A DNA stretch of 64,000 bases. Origin: TOLSYN sp963849065. GTDB taxonomy: Bacteria; Acidobacteriota; Terriglobia; Terriglobales; Acidobacteriaceae. This document shows, one piece after another, positions 17,843 to 26,817 of the stretch. The stretch spans positions 2,108,001 to 2,172,000 of the forward strand of contig CAWKFM010000005.1 of the NCBI GenBank assembly GCA_963849065.1, in the 5' to 3' direction. The number at the start of each line of letters is the position of its first letter. The first letter of the stretch is position 1. The notes under the pieces were generated by a model. The model was not told the DNA's origin. It saw only the letters and a list, made by a program, of their open reading frames with translations, and did not search any database. The translations under genes and the position numbers were made by a program.

Positions 17843-19252
17843 TCAGGCTTCCACGACCGGATCGCGTGCACCCAGCTTTTCCAAAATCTGCGCCCCCAAC
17901 TGTGAGACCGTTCCCGCACCCAGGGTCAGCACCATGTCTCCCGGACGGGTCTGCTCCACCACCGCCTCCACGGCAGCGGCAAAGCTGGCCGCAAACTCCG
18001 CCGGAAAGCCGTTCCGGCAGAAAATCTTGCGCGACAGGCCAAGTCCGCTCACGCCCGCGATGGGCTGCTCGCTGGCGGCATAAATGTCCAGCACCAGCAA
18101 GCGGTCGGCTTCCGGAAACGCCTGGGCGAATTCCTCCATCAGCAGATAGGTGCGGGTAAAGCGGTGCGGCTGAAAAATCACGTGGATGCGTCCGGTGCCG
18201 CCCATCCACTGCCGCGCCGCGCCCAGCGTGGCTAGAATCTCCGTCGGATGATGTCCGTAGTCATCCACCACGCGAACCCCGCCGCAGACGCCCTTCAGTT
18301 GGAAGCGGCGATCGACGCCGCGGAACTGCGCGATGCCCTCGCGAATGCGCTCCACCGGAATCTCCAGCCCCATGCCAACGGCGATGGCCGCAGTTGCGTT
18401 CAGAACATTGTGCGCGCCGGGAACAAAGAGATCGAAACGGCCCAGATCGCGGCCCTGAAAGTTCACTCCGAAGCTGTTGTGCATGGCGCCGGAGTCGCGC
18501 TCCGTGGTCACCTCCACGGCACGGAGGTCAGCGTCTTCGCGCGTGCCATAGGTGAGCACGCGGCGCTGCACCCGAGGCAGCAGATTGCGCAGCGCTTCGT
18601 TGTCCGTGCAGGCCACTACCGTGCCGTAAAACGGCACCTTGTCCATGAACTCCACGAACGTGTCCTCTACGTCCGCCATGTCGCGATAACAGTCCATGTG
18701 CTCGCGGTCGATATTGGTCACGACGGAAAGAATCGGCGAGAGCTTCAAAAACGAGCGGTCGCTCTCATCGGCCTCCGCCACCAGGTATTGCGAGGTGCCC
18801 AGGCGCGCGTTGGAACCCAGCGAGTCCACCCGTCCGCCCACCACCACCGTCGGGTCCAACCCTCCGGCGCCCAGGACAGCGGCCACCATGCTGGTCGTGG
18901 TCGTTTTGCCGTGCATGCCCGCAATGGCGATGCCGTATTTCAGGCGCATCAGTTCCGCCAGCATCTCGGCCCGCTGAATCACCGGCAGATGCAGACGCCG
19001 CGCCTCCGCAACCTCCGGGTTGTCGCGCACAATCGCCGAACTGGTCACCACTACCTCGGCTCCGTGCACGTTGGACTCGACGTGCCCCACGAAAATCCGT
19101 GCTCCCAGCTTGGCCAGCCGTTCGGTCGTGGGAGAGTTACGCAGGTCGGAGCCGCTGACGCCGTATCCCAAAGTGAGCAGCACCTCGGCAATCCCGCTCA
19201 TGCCGATGCCGCCGATGCCAACAAAATGAATGCGCTGAATCTTGGCGAACAT
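17843..19252 (-). CDS. murC: UDP-N-acetylmuramate--L-alanine ligase
   Basis: ATP-dependent ligase that adds L-Ala to UDP-MurNAc in the cytoplasm. 469 residues: Rossmann N-domain with HFVGIGGIGMSGIAE, ATP P-loop AGMHGKTTTTSM (about 113), the Mur ligase central motif EADESDRSFL, TNIDREHMDCY, and the C-domain with VVDDYGHHPTEI and HRFTRTYLL. Length and motif order are those of MurC rather than Mpl. First gene of the murC-ftsQAZ run; murB and ddl are not in it. Confidence 0.96.
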   Translation of the reverse strand: MFAKIQRIHFVGIGGIGMSGIAEVLLTLGYGVSGSDLRNSPTTERLAKLGARIFVGHVESNVHGAEVVVTSSAIVRDNPEVAEARRLHLPVIQRAEMLAELMRLKYGIAIAGMHGKTTTTSMVAAVLGAGGLDPTVVVGGRVDSLGSNARLGTSQYLVAEADESDRSFLKLSPILSVVTNIDREHMDCYRDMADVEDTFVEFMDKVPFYGTVVACTDNEALRNLLPRVQRRVLTYGTREDADLRAVEVTTERDSGAMHNSFGVNFQGRDLGRFDLFVPGAHNVLNATAAIAVGMGLEIPVERIREGIAQFRGVDRRFQLKGVCGGVRVVDDYGHHPTEILATLGAARQWMGGTGRIHVIFQPHRFTRTYLLMEEFAQAFPEADRLLVLDIYAASEQPIAGVSGLGLSRKIFCRNGFPAEFAASFAAAVEAVVEQTRPGDMVLTLGAGTVSQLGAQILEKLGARDPVVEA

Positions 19253-19287
19253 ATCTATTTATTGTACGGGAATACGATGGCGCGCCG

Positions 19288-19324
19288 GTGCCCCACATCT
19301 GCTGCAGTTAGCAGATGTGGGCAC
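19288..19324. repeat. Dispersed hairpin repeat, copy 2 (ATCTGCT stem)
   Basis: CCCACATCTGCT pairs perfectly with AGCAGATGTGGG around a six-base loop, and outer GTG/CAC extends it. It lies 36 bases upstream of murC, between it and the nuclease-like gene. Outer arms match the other copies; the inner stem is different. Confidence 0.7.
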
Positions 19325-19428
19325 ATAAAATTTGTGTCCCATATTGACCAAGCGCCCGCGGCCGGAGCGGCATCAGTTGCCGCGTACCCGGCTGCGAAGC
19401 TTCCGTTGGTAAAGGTGGGACGGGGCAA

Positions 19429-19965
19429 TCACACCAGATGCGGGTTTTCTTCCAGCTCGGGGGCTACAATTCCCTCCGGCAGCGCGCCGCCGTTGTAGCC
19501 GGCCATGCGATTCTTCCACTTCAAAAAGTCGCCGATGCGCTGCGGCTCGATGCGCACCTCGACGCGGCGCAAACTGGCCAGCAGCAGGTTCATCTCGTTC
19601 ATCAGGCCCTCGGGCTGGCGCAGTTTGCGGCTGGACTTCTTCACCACCTTCAGCTCGCGTCCCTGCACCTCCAGCAGGCCCCATCCCTCAGGAATCTCGT
19701 CGGCTTTCAGCATCGCTTTCGGCGCGGCGAAGTAACGCTCGCAGCCCAGCGCAATCGACGGATCCGCGCGCCACGGCTTGGCCGCGTCCGCCAGAAAATC
19801 CGCGCGGCTTGCCTTGCATTCGATCACAATGGAGTGGTTCCTTGCCTTCCAGCCGATGGCGTCCGGCATCTCCCCGCTGCTGCAGCCTTGTTCGCTCAGC
19901 ACGATGCCGCAGCGCGTGCGCCGCAACCAGGATTCCGCCATCGCCACCAGGCGCGCATGGGTCAT
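19429..19965 (-). CDS. PD-(D/E)XK nuclease-fold protein, MmcB-like
   Basis: 178 residues. The middle holds the spaced signature of the restriction-endonuclease-like fold: Glu/Gly region VLSEQGCSSGEMPDAIGW, then SIVIECKASRADFLAD (Glu-x-Lys). MmcB-type proteins (DNA repair, single-stranded DNA uptake) have the same VECKxSxxDFxxDxKW pattern followed by a tyrosine/phenylalanine-Ala-X strand, here CERYFAAP. The gene ends the arginine cluster, 117 bases downstream of argJ on the same strand, but has no obvious link to arginine. A ribosome binding site (GAGG) lies 8 bases ahead of the ATG and is part of a short tandem repeat. Confidence 0.65.
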   Translation of the reverse strand: MTHARLVAMAESWLRRTRCGIVLSEQGCSSGEMPDAIGWKARNHSIVIECKASRADFLADAAKPWRADPSIALGCERYFAAPKAMLKADEIPEGWGLLEVQGRELKVVKKSSRKLRQPEGLMNEMNLLLASLRRVEVRIEPQRIGDFLKWKNRMAGYNGGALPEGIVAPELEENPHLV

Positions 19966-20020
19966 CAGATACGCCTCATGGGATACGCCTCATGAAATAC
20001 ATGGGAAACGCCTCATACAG
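19963..20020. repeat. Imperfect short tandem repeat around the start of the nuclease gene
   Basis: The 11-base unit ATACGCCTCAT recurs three times (once as AAACGCCTCAT) with 3-12 base separations. On the minus strand each unit carries ATGAGGCG, so the ribosome binding site and an ATG are duplicated. This makes the exact start of the nuclease gene uncertain. Confidence 0.6.
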
Positions 20021-20082
20021 CTTTATCGCACGAAGGGCCCGCCATTGGCGAGCCCCTGAAACCTTCTCATACACCCTCAAAC

Positions 20083-21297
20083 TTACGTCGAGTAATCTGC
20101 GTTAATATGCACGTACTCCGCTGTCAGGTCGCAGGTTAAAAATTCCAGCGAACTCTTGCCGCGGCCGAGCTCAACCTTGATCTCGTACTGCGGCTGCTTC
20201 ATAAACTCGTGCGCCACCTTTTCATCGAAGGGATGCGCCATGCCATGCCGGCACACCTGATGCGATCCGATGAAGATGTTGATCTTCGAGGGGGCCACTG
20301 CGATCCCACTCTTACCGACCGATGACAGAATCCGTCCCCAGTTGGGATCGCATCCCGCCCAGGCCGTCTTCACCAGCGGCGAGTTCGCAATCGAGCGGGC
20401 GATGACTCGCGCCTCCTCCACCGACTTCGCTCCGATGATCCGCAGCCGAACCAGATGCTCGGCGCCTTCGCCATCGCGCACAACCTGCTCTGCCAGGGAG
20501 GCGCACACCGCATGCAGCGCCTGGGCGAACTTCTTCGCCACGCCGCTACCCGCCAGCTTCACCGTGCTGGCTCCGGAGGCCAGCAGCAGAACCGTATCGT
20601 TGGTCGAGGTATCGCCATCTACCGAGATCGCGTTGAACGTGGAATCAACCGCCGTCTTTAGCATCGGCTGCAAGGCCTTCGGCTCGGCATCAAGATCGGT
20701 AAACAGGTACACCAGCATGGTCGCCATGTTGGGATGGATCATCCCTGAACCCTTGCACACGCCGGCGATTCGAACCATCTTTTTGCCGGCGGAGAACTCC
20801 GTGGACGCCAGCTTCATGCACGTGTCCGTGGTCATGATGGCCGCAGCAAAAGATTTCAGAGCGTCCTCGGTATCGGCCAGTCCGCTGACCACCGCAGGCA
20901 CGGCGGCGACCAGCTTCTCCACCGGCAGCGGCACGCCGATAATTCCGGTCGAAGACGGAATGATGAATTGCGGCGCGGCTTCCAGCGCGGCGCCTAGCGC
21001 GGCACAGCTCTGCTCAGCCACTGCGATGCCCGGCTCGCCGGTGGCGCAGTTGGCGTTGCCCGCGTTCACCAGCACAGCGCGCACGCGTCCCTTGCTTTTG
21101 CGCAGGTGTGTGCGGCCCACTTCGACCGGAGCGGCTGCCACGCGATTGCGGGTAAACATGGCCGCCGCGCTTGCGCCCATGGGAATCTCCGCCAGAGCAA
21201 CGTCGCTGCGTCCGCTGGCCTTGATGCCGGCCTTGGTGGCCGACCAGAAAAATCCTCGGGGAAGAAACACCGGCTCGTCCGGTCCGTGCAGATTCAT
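20083..21297 (-). CDS. argJ: Bifunctional ornithine acetyltransferase / N-acetylglutamate synthase
   Basis: Transfers acetyl from N-acetylornithine to glutamate (the cyclic arginine route), and in many organisms also makes N-acetylglutamate from acetyl-CoA. 404 residues made as a precursor that cleaves itself at Ala-Thr: KGSGMIHPNMATML, with Thr193 as the nucleophile of the mature beta chain. Also visible: STGIIGVPL and AGCDPNWGRILSSVG (a conserved active-site segment). Its presence makes argE unnecessary. 38 bases downstream of the GNAT gene, separated by a tandem repeat. Confidence 0.95.
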   Translation of the reverse strand: MNLHGPDEPVFLPRGFFWSATKAGIKASGRSDVALAEIPMGASAAAMFTRNRVAAAPVEVGRTHLRKSKGRVRAVLVNAGNANCATGEPGIAVAEQSCAALGAALEAAPQFIIPSSTGIIGVPLPVEKLVAAVPAVVSGLADTEDALKSFAAAIMTTDTCMKLASTEFSAGKKMVRIAGVCKGSGMIHPNMATMLVYLFTDLDAEPKALQPMLKTAVDSTFNAISVDGDTSTNDTVLLLASGASTVKLAGSGVAKKFAQALHAVCASLAEQVVRDGEGAEHLVRLRIIGAKSVEEARVIARSIANSPLVKTAWAGCDPNWGRILSSVGKSGIAVAPSKINIFIGSHQVCRHGMAHPFDEKVAHEFMKQPQYEIKVELGRGKSSLEFLTCDLTAEYVHINADYST

Positions 21298-21304
21298 TTC
21301 TCGA

Positions 21305-21354
21305 GTTTCACTTTTCCAGTTTTACTTTTCTAATTTTACTTTTCTAATTTGACC
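21305..21354. repeat. 15-base tandem repeat at the 3' end of the GNAT gene
   Basis: Three copies of a unit close to AAATTAGAAAAGTAA (minus strand), with the first containing the stop codon of the GNAT gene and the other two lying in the 38-base gap to argJ. It looks like a recent duplication of the last few codons. Confidence 0.65.
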
Positions 21355-21866
21355 AACGGCTGCCTCAGGCGCAGTTCAAGCTTCGCAGGACGAGGGAGAA
21401 TGGCAAACTGCGGCAACTCTCCGCGATACATCGCCACCTCGTCGCACTCGTGCAGCTTGGGACAATTCGCACAATCCTTATAAATTTTGTCCGGCAACTC
21501 TTCCCGCTTGGCTTCGGCGAATCCCAGGTGCGCAAAAAACTCCGGGATGCGCGTGAACAGGCAGACGCAGCTGACGTGCTGCTGCTCGGCCTCTTCCAGC
21601 AAGGCGTCCACCAGCACGCGTCCTGCGCCGGTTCCCTTGTATTTCGGCCACACGGCAATCGAGCGAATCTCCGCCAGGTGCATACCGTAAAGATGCAGCG
21701 CGCCGCAGCCAATCAACTCGTCACCCTGTACCACCAGGGTGAAGTCGCGGATGTTCTCGCAGATCTCCGCCAGCGACCGTGGCAGCAGCGTACCGTCTCC
21801 GGAAAATGCCGCGATCAGAGCCCGCAGATTTTCCGCGTCCGGCAAGATTGCTTTACGCGCGTACAT
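21336..21866 (-). CDS. argA: Short-form N-acetylglutamate synthase (GNAT)
   Basis: Acetyl-CoA:glutamate N-acetyltransferase of the short, single-domain kind (known in Mycobacterium and some other phyla), giving N-acetylglutamate for arginine synthesis. 176 residues with the GNAT acetyl-CoA loop IRSIAVWPKYKGTGAGRVL (about 66-84) and a characteristic C-terminal cysteine cluster DKIYKDCANCPKLHECDEVAM that this subgroup shows. Located between argH and argJ, which fits. The ATG at 21866 overlaps the argH stop by 14 bases. The short isoform assignment rests on the Cys cluster and on context. Confidence 0.85.
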   Translation of the reverse strand: MYARKAILPDAENLRALIAAFSGDGTLLPRSLAEICENIRDFTLVVQGDELIGCGALHLYGMHLAEIRSIAVWPKYKGTGAGRVLVDALLEEAEQQHVSCVCLFTRIPEFFAHLGFAEAKREELPDKIYKDCANCPKLHECDEVAMYRGELPQFAILPRPAKLELRLRQPLVKLEK

Positions 21867-23253
21867 CCACAACCTCGATTCCCTGCAGCTGCTTTACCCG
21901 CCGCTCCATGGCCTCCAGAGCGCCGGAAACCTTGTGGCGCGCCGTCCCGCCGGTCACGTCGTGGCAGTCCAGCACGGCCTCCAGGGTTACGTTCTCGTAA
22001 AAGTCGTCGCCAAAGGCCTCGCTGATCGAGCGCAAGTCCGCAATCGTCATCTGGTGCAGTTCCCTGCCCTGCTCCATGCCCAGACGCACCGCCTTGCCTA
22101 TGATTTCATGAGCACGGCGGAACGGCACTCCTTTGCCCACCAGATAGGTAGCAGCGGCCATCGCATTCATATAGCCCGACGTGGCGGCCTGCGCCATGCG
22201 GTCGAAGTCAAACTGCACGTCGCGCATGAATCCCGACGCAACCCGCAGCATCATGGTGACGGTTTCGGCCACTGCAAACACCGGCTCCTGCGTCTCCTGC
22301 ATGTCCTTGTTGTAGGCCAGCGGCAGCCCCTTCAGCGTGATCAACAACTGTTGCGTGGCGCCGATCACTCTTCCCGCCTTGCCCCGGATCAGTTCCAAAC
22401 TATCCGGATTCTGCTTCTGCGGCATGGCGCTCGATCCCGTCGAGTAGCTCTCCGGCAGCCGAACAAAGCCATATTCCAGGGTCGAAAAGAGTATAAACTC
22501 CTCGGCCCACCGGCTTAGATGCACCGCCAGGATCGACAGCGCCTGCGCGAACTCCAGCGCAAAATCACGGTCGCTGGTGGCGTCCAAACTGTTGGCTGTA
22601 GGAGCGGTGAAATTCAATTCCCCGGCGACCAGTTCGCGGTCCAGCGCCAACGTGGCCCCGGCAATTGCTCCCGAGCCGAGCGGACAGTAGTTGAGCCGCT
22701 TGCGGCAATCGGCCAACCGCCCGGCGTCGCGCAGAAACATCTCGCAATAGGCCAGCAGCCAGTGCGCCACCAGCACCGGTTCGGCGCGCTGCAGATGCGT
22801 GTACGACGGCATGGCCGCCGTGCCCGCATCTTTGGCGCGACCGGCAATCGTCTGCACCAGCTCCGCCAGCAAGCCGGAAATCTGGTCGCACGAGGCGCGC
22901 ACGAACAAGCGCAGATCGGTGGCAATCTGTTCGTTGCGGCTGCGTCCTGCGTGCAGTTTCAGCGCGGTTTCCCCAATAATGCGCTGCAGGTTTTTCTCGA
23001 CGAAGTGGTGAACGTCCTCGGCCTCTTCGTCGTTTAGAAACTCGTGCCCGGTTGCGGACAGAGTCTCCAGCCCGTGCAGCATCGCGGCGTATTCCTCGCC
23101 GGAAAGAACACCAGCCGCGAGCAGGGCTTTCGCATGCGCGCGGCTGGCTGCAATCTCTTCCTGGAGCAAGCGCTGATCGAAGGGAAATGACCGTTGCCAG
23201 CGTTCAAATTCAGGATCGAGCGGTTGCCTGAACCGCCCGGACCACATCTTCAC
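21853..23253 (-). CDS. argH: Argininosuccinate lyase
   Basis: Splits argininosuccinate to arginine and fumarate, the last step of arginine synthesis. 466 residues of the fumarase/aspartase fold: MWSGRF start motif, LKLHAGRSRNEQIATDLRLF, the catalytic His in YTHLQRAEPV, and the superfamily signature GSSAMPQKQNPD (most ArgH read GSSIMPQKKNPD; here Ala and Gln replace Ile and Lys). ATG overlaps the argG stop by 4 bases, and its own 3' end overlaps the GNAT start. Confidence 0.96.
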   Translation of the reverse strand: MKMWSGRFRQPLDPEFERWQRSFPFDQRLLQEEIAASRAHAKALLAAGVLSGEEYAAMLHGLETLSATGHEFLNDEEAEDVHHFVEKNLQRIIGETALKLHAGRSRNEQIATDLRLFVRASCDQISGLLAELVQTIAGRAKDAGTAAMPSYTHLQRAEPVLVAHWLLAYCEMFLRDAGRLADCRKRLNYCPLGSGAIAGATLALDRELVAGELNFTAPTANSLDATSDRDFALEFAQALSILAVHLSRWAEEFILFSTLEYGFVRLPESYSTGSSAMPQKQNPDSLELIRGKAGRVIGATQQLLITLKGLPLAYNKDMQETQEPVFAVAETVTMMLRVASGFMRDVQFDFDRMAQAATSGYMNAMAAATYLVGKGVPFRRAHEIIGKAVRLGMEQGRELHQMTIADLRSISEAFGDDFYENVTLEAVLDCHDVTGGTARHKVSGALEAMERRVKQLQGIEVVDVRA

Positions 23254-24473
23254 TTCGTCACCTCGACTGCGTTTTTCTTTTTCAGGTTCATCATCCGCGC
23301 CCTCGCGGGCAGCGCCAGGATCTTGATGAATCCGGCAGCGTCCTTCTGATCATAGCTCTCGCCCATGGTAAACGAAGACAGGTCGGCGTTGAACAGCGAA
23401 TACTCCGACTTGCGGCTGCTGATGCCGACGTTGCCCTTGTACAGCGAGAGCTTCACCGTGCCCGTCAGCTCCGTCTGCGTCGAGGCGACAAAGGCGTCCA
23501 GCGAGGCGCGCAGCGGGGTGAACCACAGGCCGCTGTAAACGATCTCGGCATACTTGAGCCCGATATGCTGCTTGAAGTGCGCCAGTTCGCGATCCAGGCA
23601 GAGTGCCTCCAACTCGCGATGCGCCAGCAGAAGCAGCGTGCCACCCGGAGTCTCATAGGCGCCGCGCGACTTCATGCCCACGAAGCGGTTTTCCACCAGG
23701 TCGATGCGGCCAATTGCGTTGCGCGCGCCGATCTCATTCAGCAGTTCCAGCAACTGCACCGGCGGCATGGCCTGTCCGTTAACCGAAACCGGAGCTCCCT
23801 TTTCAAAGCCGATCTCCACTTCCTCCACCTTGTCGGGAGCCTTCTGCGGAGAGTTCGAAATCTGCCACGTCGTATCCAGCGGCGCATTGGCCGGATCTTC
23901 TAATTCTCCGCCCTCGTGCGAGAGGTGCCAAATGTTGCGATCGCGGGAGTGAATCTTGGTGCGGCTGGCCACGATGGGAATGTTGCGCGCCTCGGCGTAA
24001 TCGATGCAGTCTTCGCGCGATTTAAGGTTCCACTCACGCCACGGCGCAATGATCTGCAACTCTGGCGCGAGCGCCAGGAATGCGTGCTCAAAGCGGACCT
24101 GGTCGTTGCCCTTGCCGGTGCAGCCATGGGCCACGGCCTCGGCGCCTTCGGCCAGCGCCACTTCCACCTGGTACTTGGCGATGATCGGCCGCGCCATCGA
24201 CGTGCCCAGCAGATACTTGTGTTCGTACACCGCGCCCGCCTGCAGACACTTCCACACGTACTCTGTCAGGAACTCCTCGCGCAGGTCCTTCACCACCACC
24301 TTGGACGCGCCGGTCTTGATCGCTTTGACGGCGACCTCCTCCATGTCCTCGCCCTGTCCCAGGTCGGCGACGAACGCAATCACTTCACAGTCATAGTTTT
24401 CTTTGAGCCACGGAATGATAATCGAAGTATCCAGACCGCCCGAATATGCCAGCACAACCTTTTTCTTTGCCAT
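23250..24473 (-). CDS. argG: Argininosuccinate synthase
   Basis: Condenses citrulline and aspartate with ATP. 407 residues. N-terminal ATP pyrophosphatase loop AYSGGLDTS, then YEHKYLLGTSMARPIIAK, VAHGCTGKGNDQVRFEHA and HLSHEGGELEDP, all of the type I enzyme. Overlaps argH at the 3' side (ATGA) and argF at the 5' side (TAATG). The 20 C-terminal residues are a lysine-rich tail (MNLKKKNAVEVTK). Confidence 0.97.
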   Translation of the reverse strand: MAKKKVVLAYSGGLDTSIIIPWLKENYDCEVIAFVADLGQGEDMEEVAVKAIKTGASKVVVKDLREEFLTEYVWKCLQAGAVYEHKYLLGTSMARPIIAKYQVEVALAEGAEAVAHGCTGKGNDQVRFEHAFLALAPELQIIAPWREWNLKSREDCIDYAEARNIPIVASRTKIHSRDRNIWHLSHEGGELEDPANAPLDTTWQISNSPQKAPDKVEEVEIGFEKGAPVSVNGQAMPPVQLLELLNEIGARNAIGRIDLVENRFVGMKSRGAYETPGGTLLLLAHRELEALCLDRELAHFKQHIGLKYAEIVYSGLWFTPLRASLDAFVASTQTELTGTVKLSLYKGNVGISSRKSEYSLFNADLSSFTMGESYDQKDAAGFIKILALPARARMMNLKKKNAVEVTK

Positions 24474-25492
24474 TATGAAAAGCTCCTCGTGGGCAAGCGG
24501 CGTGCGCCACCTCCCAACAGCTGTAAAAGAATTGCCTTCTGAATATGCAGGCGATTCTCCGCCTGGTCAAATACTACGGAAGCCGGCGAATCGATCACCG
24601 CCGCTTCTACTTCTTCTCCACGATGCGCCGGAAGACAGTGCATGAAGACAGCTTCCGGTGCGGCGTTGGCGAATAGTTCGGGAGTCACCCGGTAGCTGGC
24701 GAAAATCCGCGCCCGCTCCGCAATTTCGGATTCCTGCCCCATGCTGGCCCACACGTCGGTATACACTGCCGCAGCGCCCTTGACGGCCTCCACCGGATCG
24801 TTCAACACCTCGATGATCGCTCCGGTCCCGGCCGCGATCTTTTGTGCGAGCGCCAGCACTTCTGCGCACGGCTCATATCCCTTGGGAGTTCCGACCAGAA
24901 TGTGGCAGCCGAACAGCGCCGCTCCCAGCATCAGCGAATGGGCCACGTTGTTGCCGTCTCCCACGTATGCCATGCGAACCTGGCTCAAATCTCCGAACTT
25001 CTCCCGCAGGGTCAAAAAGTCGGCCAGCGCCTGGCAGGGATGCTCGTAATCGCTGAGTGCATTGATGACCGGAATCGAGGCGAAGCGCGCAAGCTCCGTT
25101 ACAGTTTCATGGGAATAAGTGCGCAGCACCAGCGCGTCCACCCAGCGCTCCAGGTTGTGGGCCATGTCGCTCACCGGCTCGCGCTCGCCGATGCGCGAAG
25201 TCAGCTGATCGACAAACATGGCATGCCCGCCCAGCGAGTAAATGCCGGATTCGAAGGTCAGCCGCGTGCGGAACGAGGGCTTCTCGAAGAACAGCACGAT
25301 CTGCTTGCCCGCCAGCGCCGTGCGGAAATCCGTCGGACGCGCCTTCACCAGCGTCGCCAACTCCAGCAGCCCATGCGCTTCGGCCGGAGTCAGATCGCTC
25401 ATCGCCGTCAAATCGGTCAGCACCGGCGGGGCGGCGGCGTCATTCGCTGCATTCTTATCCACGGAATTATTTTCCACGGAACGCGTTGCCAT
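24473..25492 (-). CDS. argF: Ornithine carbamoyltransferase
   Basis: Makes citrulline from ornithine and carbamoyl phosphate. Carbamoyl phosphate-binding loop is FEKPSFRTRLTFESG (usual form SxRTR; here Phe at the second position). Other landmarks: DALVLRTYSHET, the ADFLTLRE segment, YVGDGNNVAHSLM (ornithine side) and the catalytic HCLPAHRGEEV. I favour the ATG at 25492, since AGGAGG lies eight bases upstream. A longer frame from 25543 would overlap argD by four bases and add 17 residues. An N-terminal poorly conserved segment of 30 residues precedes the domain. Confidence 0.94.
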   Translation of the reverse strand: MATRSVENNSVDKNAANDAAAPPVLTDLTAMSDLTPAEAHGLLELATLVKARPTDFRTALAGKQIVLFFEKPSFRTRLTFESGIYSLGGHAMFVDQLTSRIGEREPVSDMAHNLERWVDALVLRTYSHETVTELARFASIPVINALSDYEHPCQALADFLTLREKFGDLSQVRMAYVGDGNNVAHSLMLGAALFGCHILVGTPKGYEPCAEVLALAQKIAAGTGAIIEVLNDPVEAVKGAAAVYTDVWASMGQESEIAERARIFASYRVTPELFANAAPEAVFMHCLPAHRGEEVEAAVIDSPASVVFDQAENRLHIQKAILLQLLGGGARRLPTRSFS

Positions 25493-25539
25493 GGTCGGGT
25501 CCTCCTGAACATCCAGCTCCGGATCGAAATCCGGGGACT

Positions 25540-26817
25540 TCATTGTGCGCCGCTCGCTACAGCCTTGGGGAGCCTCTGCCGAGGGCTGCGCTTAGTTGCC
25601 GACGCAGCGTCGCCAGATGACGCGCAGGAGGACAGAATTTGATCGAGCGCCTTTACTACCACTTCCACTTGCTTCTTCGTCACCACAAACGGCGGCAGGA
25701 AACGCAGTACCGATTCATGCGTGCGGTTGATGATGATCTTTTGCTCCATCATTGCTTTCAGCACAGCCTTGGCCAAGTCGGCGGAATCCAGTTCCACGCC
25801 CAACATCAGCCCCGCGCCGCGCACATCCGTAATGCAGCCATGCCGGGCATCTAGCTGCTTCAACAGATCGAGAAAATATCCGCCCACTTCCTTCACGTTA
25901 GCCAGAATCTTCTCGTCTTCGATGACCTTCAACACTTCCAAGGCCACCGCGCAGGAGAGCGGTCCGCCGCCGAAGGTGGTGCCGTGCATGCCGGGATGAA
26001 TCGCCGACGCCACATCCTCCGTCACCAGGATTGCGCCCAGTGGCAGTCCCGATGCCAAAGGCTTGGCCAGCGTCGTCACATCCGGCTTCACGCCGTAATG
26101 CTGGTAGGCGAACATCTTTCCCGTGCGTCCCAGCCCGCACTGAATCTCATCGAGCAGCAGCAGTGCGCCGCTGGCCGCGGTCAGTTCGCGGGCCGTCAGC
26201 AAAAACTCTTTGCTCACCGGATGCACGCCGCCTTCGCCCTGGATGGGCTCGATGCAAACCGCGCATACCTCGTCATCAAATTTCTTTTTCAGATCTTCAA
26301 TGTCGTTGAACTTCACAAACGTCACGCCCGGCATCAACGGAGCAAACGGCTTGCGATACTTCTCCGTGTACGTGGTCGCCACCGCTCCCATGGTGCGCCC
26401 GTGGAAGGAGTTCTCAAGCGCCAGGAACTTCGTTCGCTTCTTCAGCCCTTTGCTGCTGGCCACCGCGCGGGCAATCTTCAGCGCGCCCTCCCAGGCTTCC
26501 GTCCCGCTGTTGCAGAAAAATGCGCGGTCCAGGCCGGAGAGCTTCACCAGTTTCTGCGCCAATAGCGACGGGTATTGGCTGTAAAACAGGTTGGAGCAAT
26601 GCACCAGTTTCGCCGACTGCTCGCGGATGACCTTGTTGATTGCCGGATGCGAATACCCCAAGGCCATCACGCCGATTCCGCTCAGGAAATCCAGATACTT
26701 GCTGCCGTCATCGGCGTAAAGATAGGCGCCCTTGGCGTGCGTCAGCAGAATCGGATAGCGGTCGTAAGTGTGGAGCAGATACTTCCCTTCCGCCTTCTGT
26801 ACCTTGCTCAAACTCAC
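25540..26817 (-). CDS. argD: Acetylornithine aminotransferase
   Basis: PLP enzyme that converts N-acetylglutamate semialdehyde to N-acetylornithine. Class III aminotransferase fold, with NSGTEAWEGALKIAR (PLP phosphate), NSFHGRTMGA, PIQGEGGVHPVSKEFL, LLLLDEIQCGLGRTG and the Schiff-base lysine in TTLAKPLASGLP. I place the start at the GTG at 26817, giving VSLSKVQKAEG. Its GTGA overlaps the argB stop and a GGAGG lies 10 bases upstream; the in-frame ATG 24 bases earlier is inside argB. The C-terminal 25 residues (Ser/Ala/Arg-rich) extend past the usual end. Confidence 0.95.
   Translation of the reverse strand: MSLSKVQKAEGKYLLHTYDRYPILLTHAKGAYLYADDGSKYLDFLSGIGVMALGYSHPAINKVIREQSAKLVHCSNLFYSQYPSLLAQKLVKLSGLDRAFFCNSGTEAWEGALKIARAVASSKGLKKRTKFLALENSFHGRTMGAVATTYTEKYRKPFAPLMPGVTFVKFNDIEDLKKKFDDEVCAVCIEPIQGEGGVHPVSKEFLLTARELTAASGALLLLDEIQCGLGRTGKMFAYQHYGVKPDVTTLAKPLASGLPLGAILVTEDVASAIHPGMHGTTFGGGPLSCAVALEVLKVIEDEKILANVKEVGGYFLDLLKQLDARHGCITDVRGAGLMLGVELDSADLAKAVLKAMMEQKIIINRTHESVLRFLPPFVVTKKQVEVVVKALDQILSSCASSGDAASATKRSPRQRLPKAVASGAQ

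Noticed and set aside
17736..18209. A 157-codon minus-strand frame overlapping murC
   Set aside because: Another frame of murC; it is out of phase with the conserved MurC motifs.
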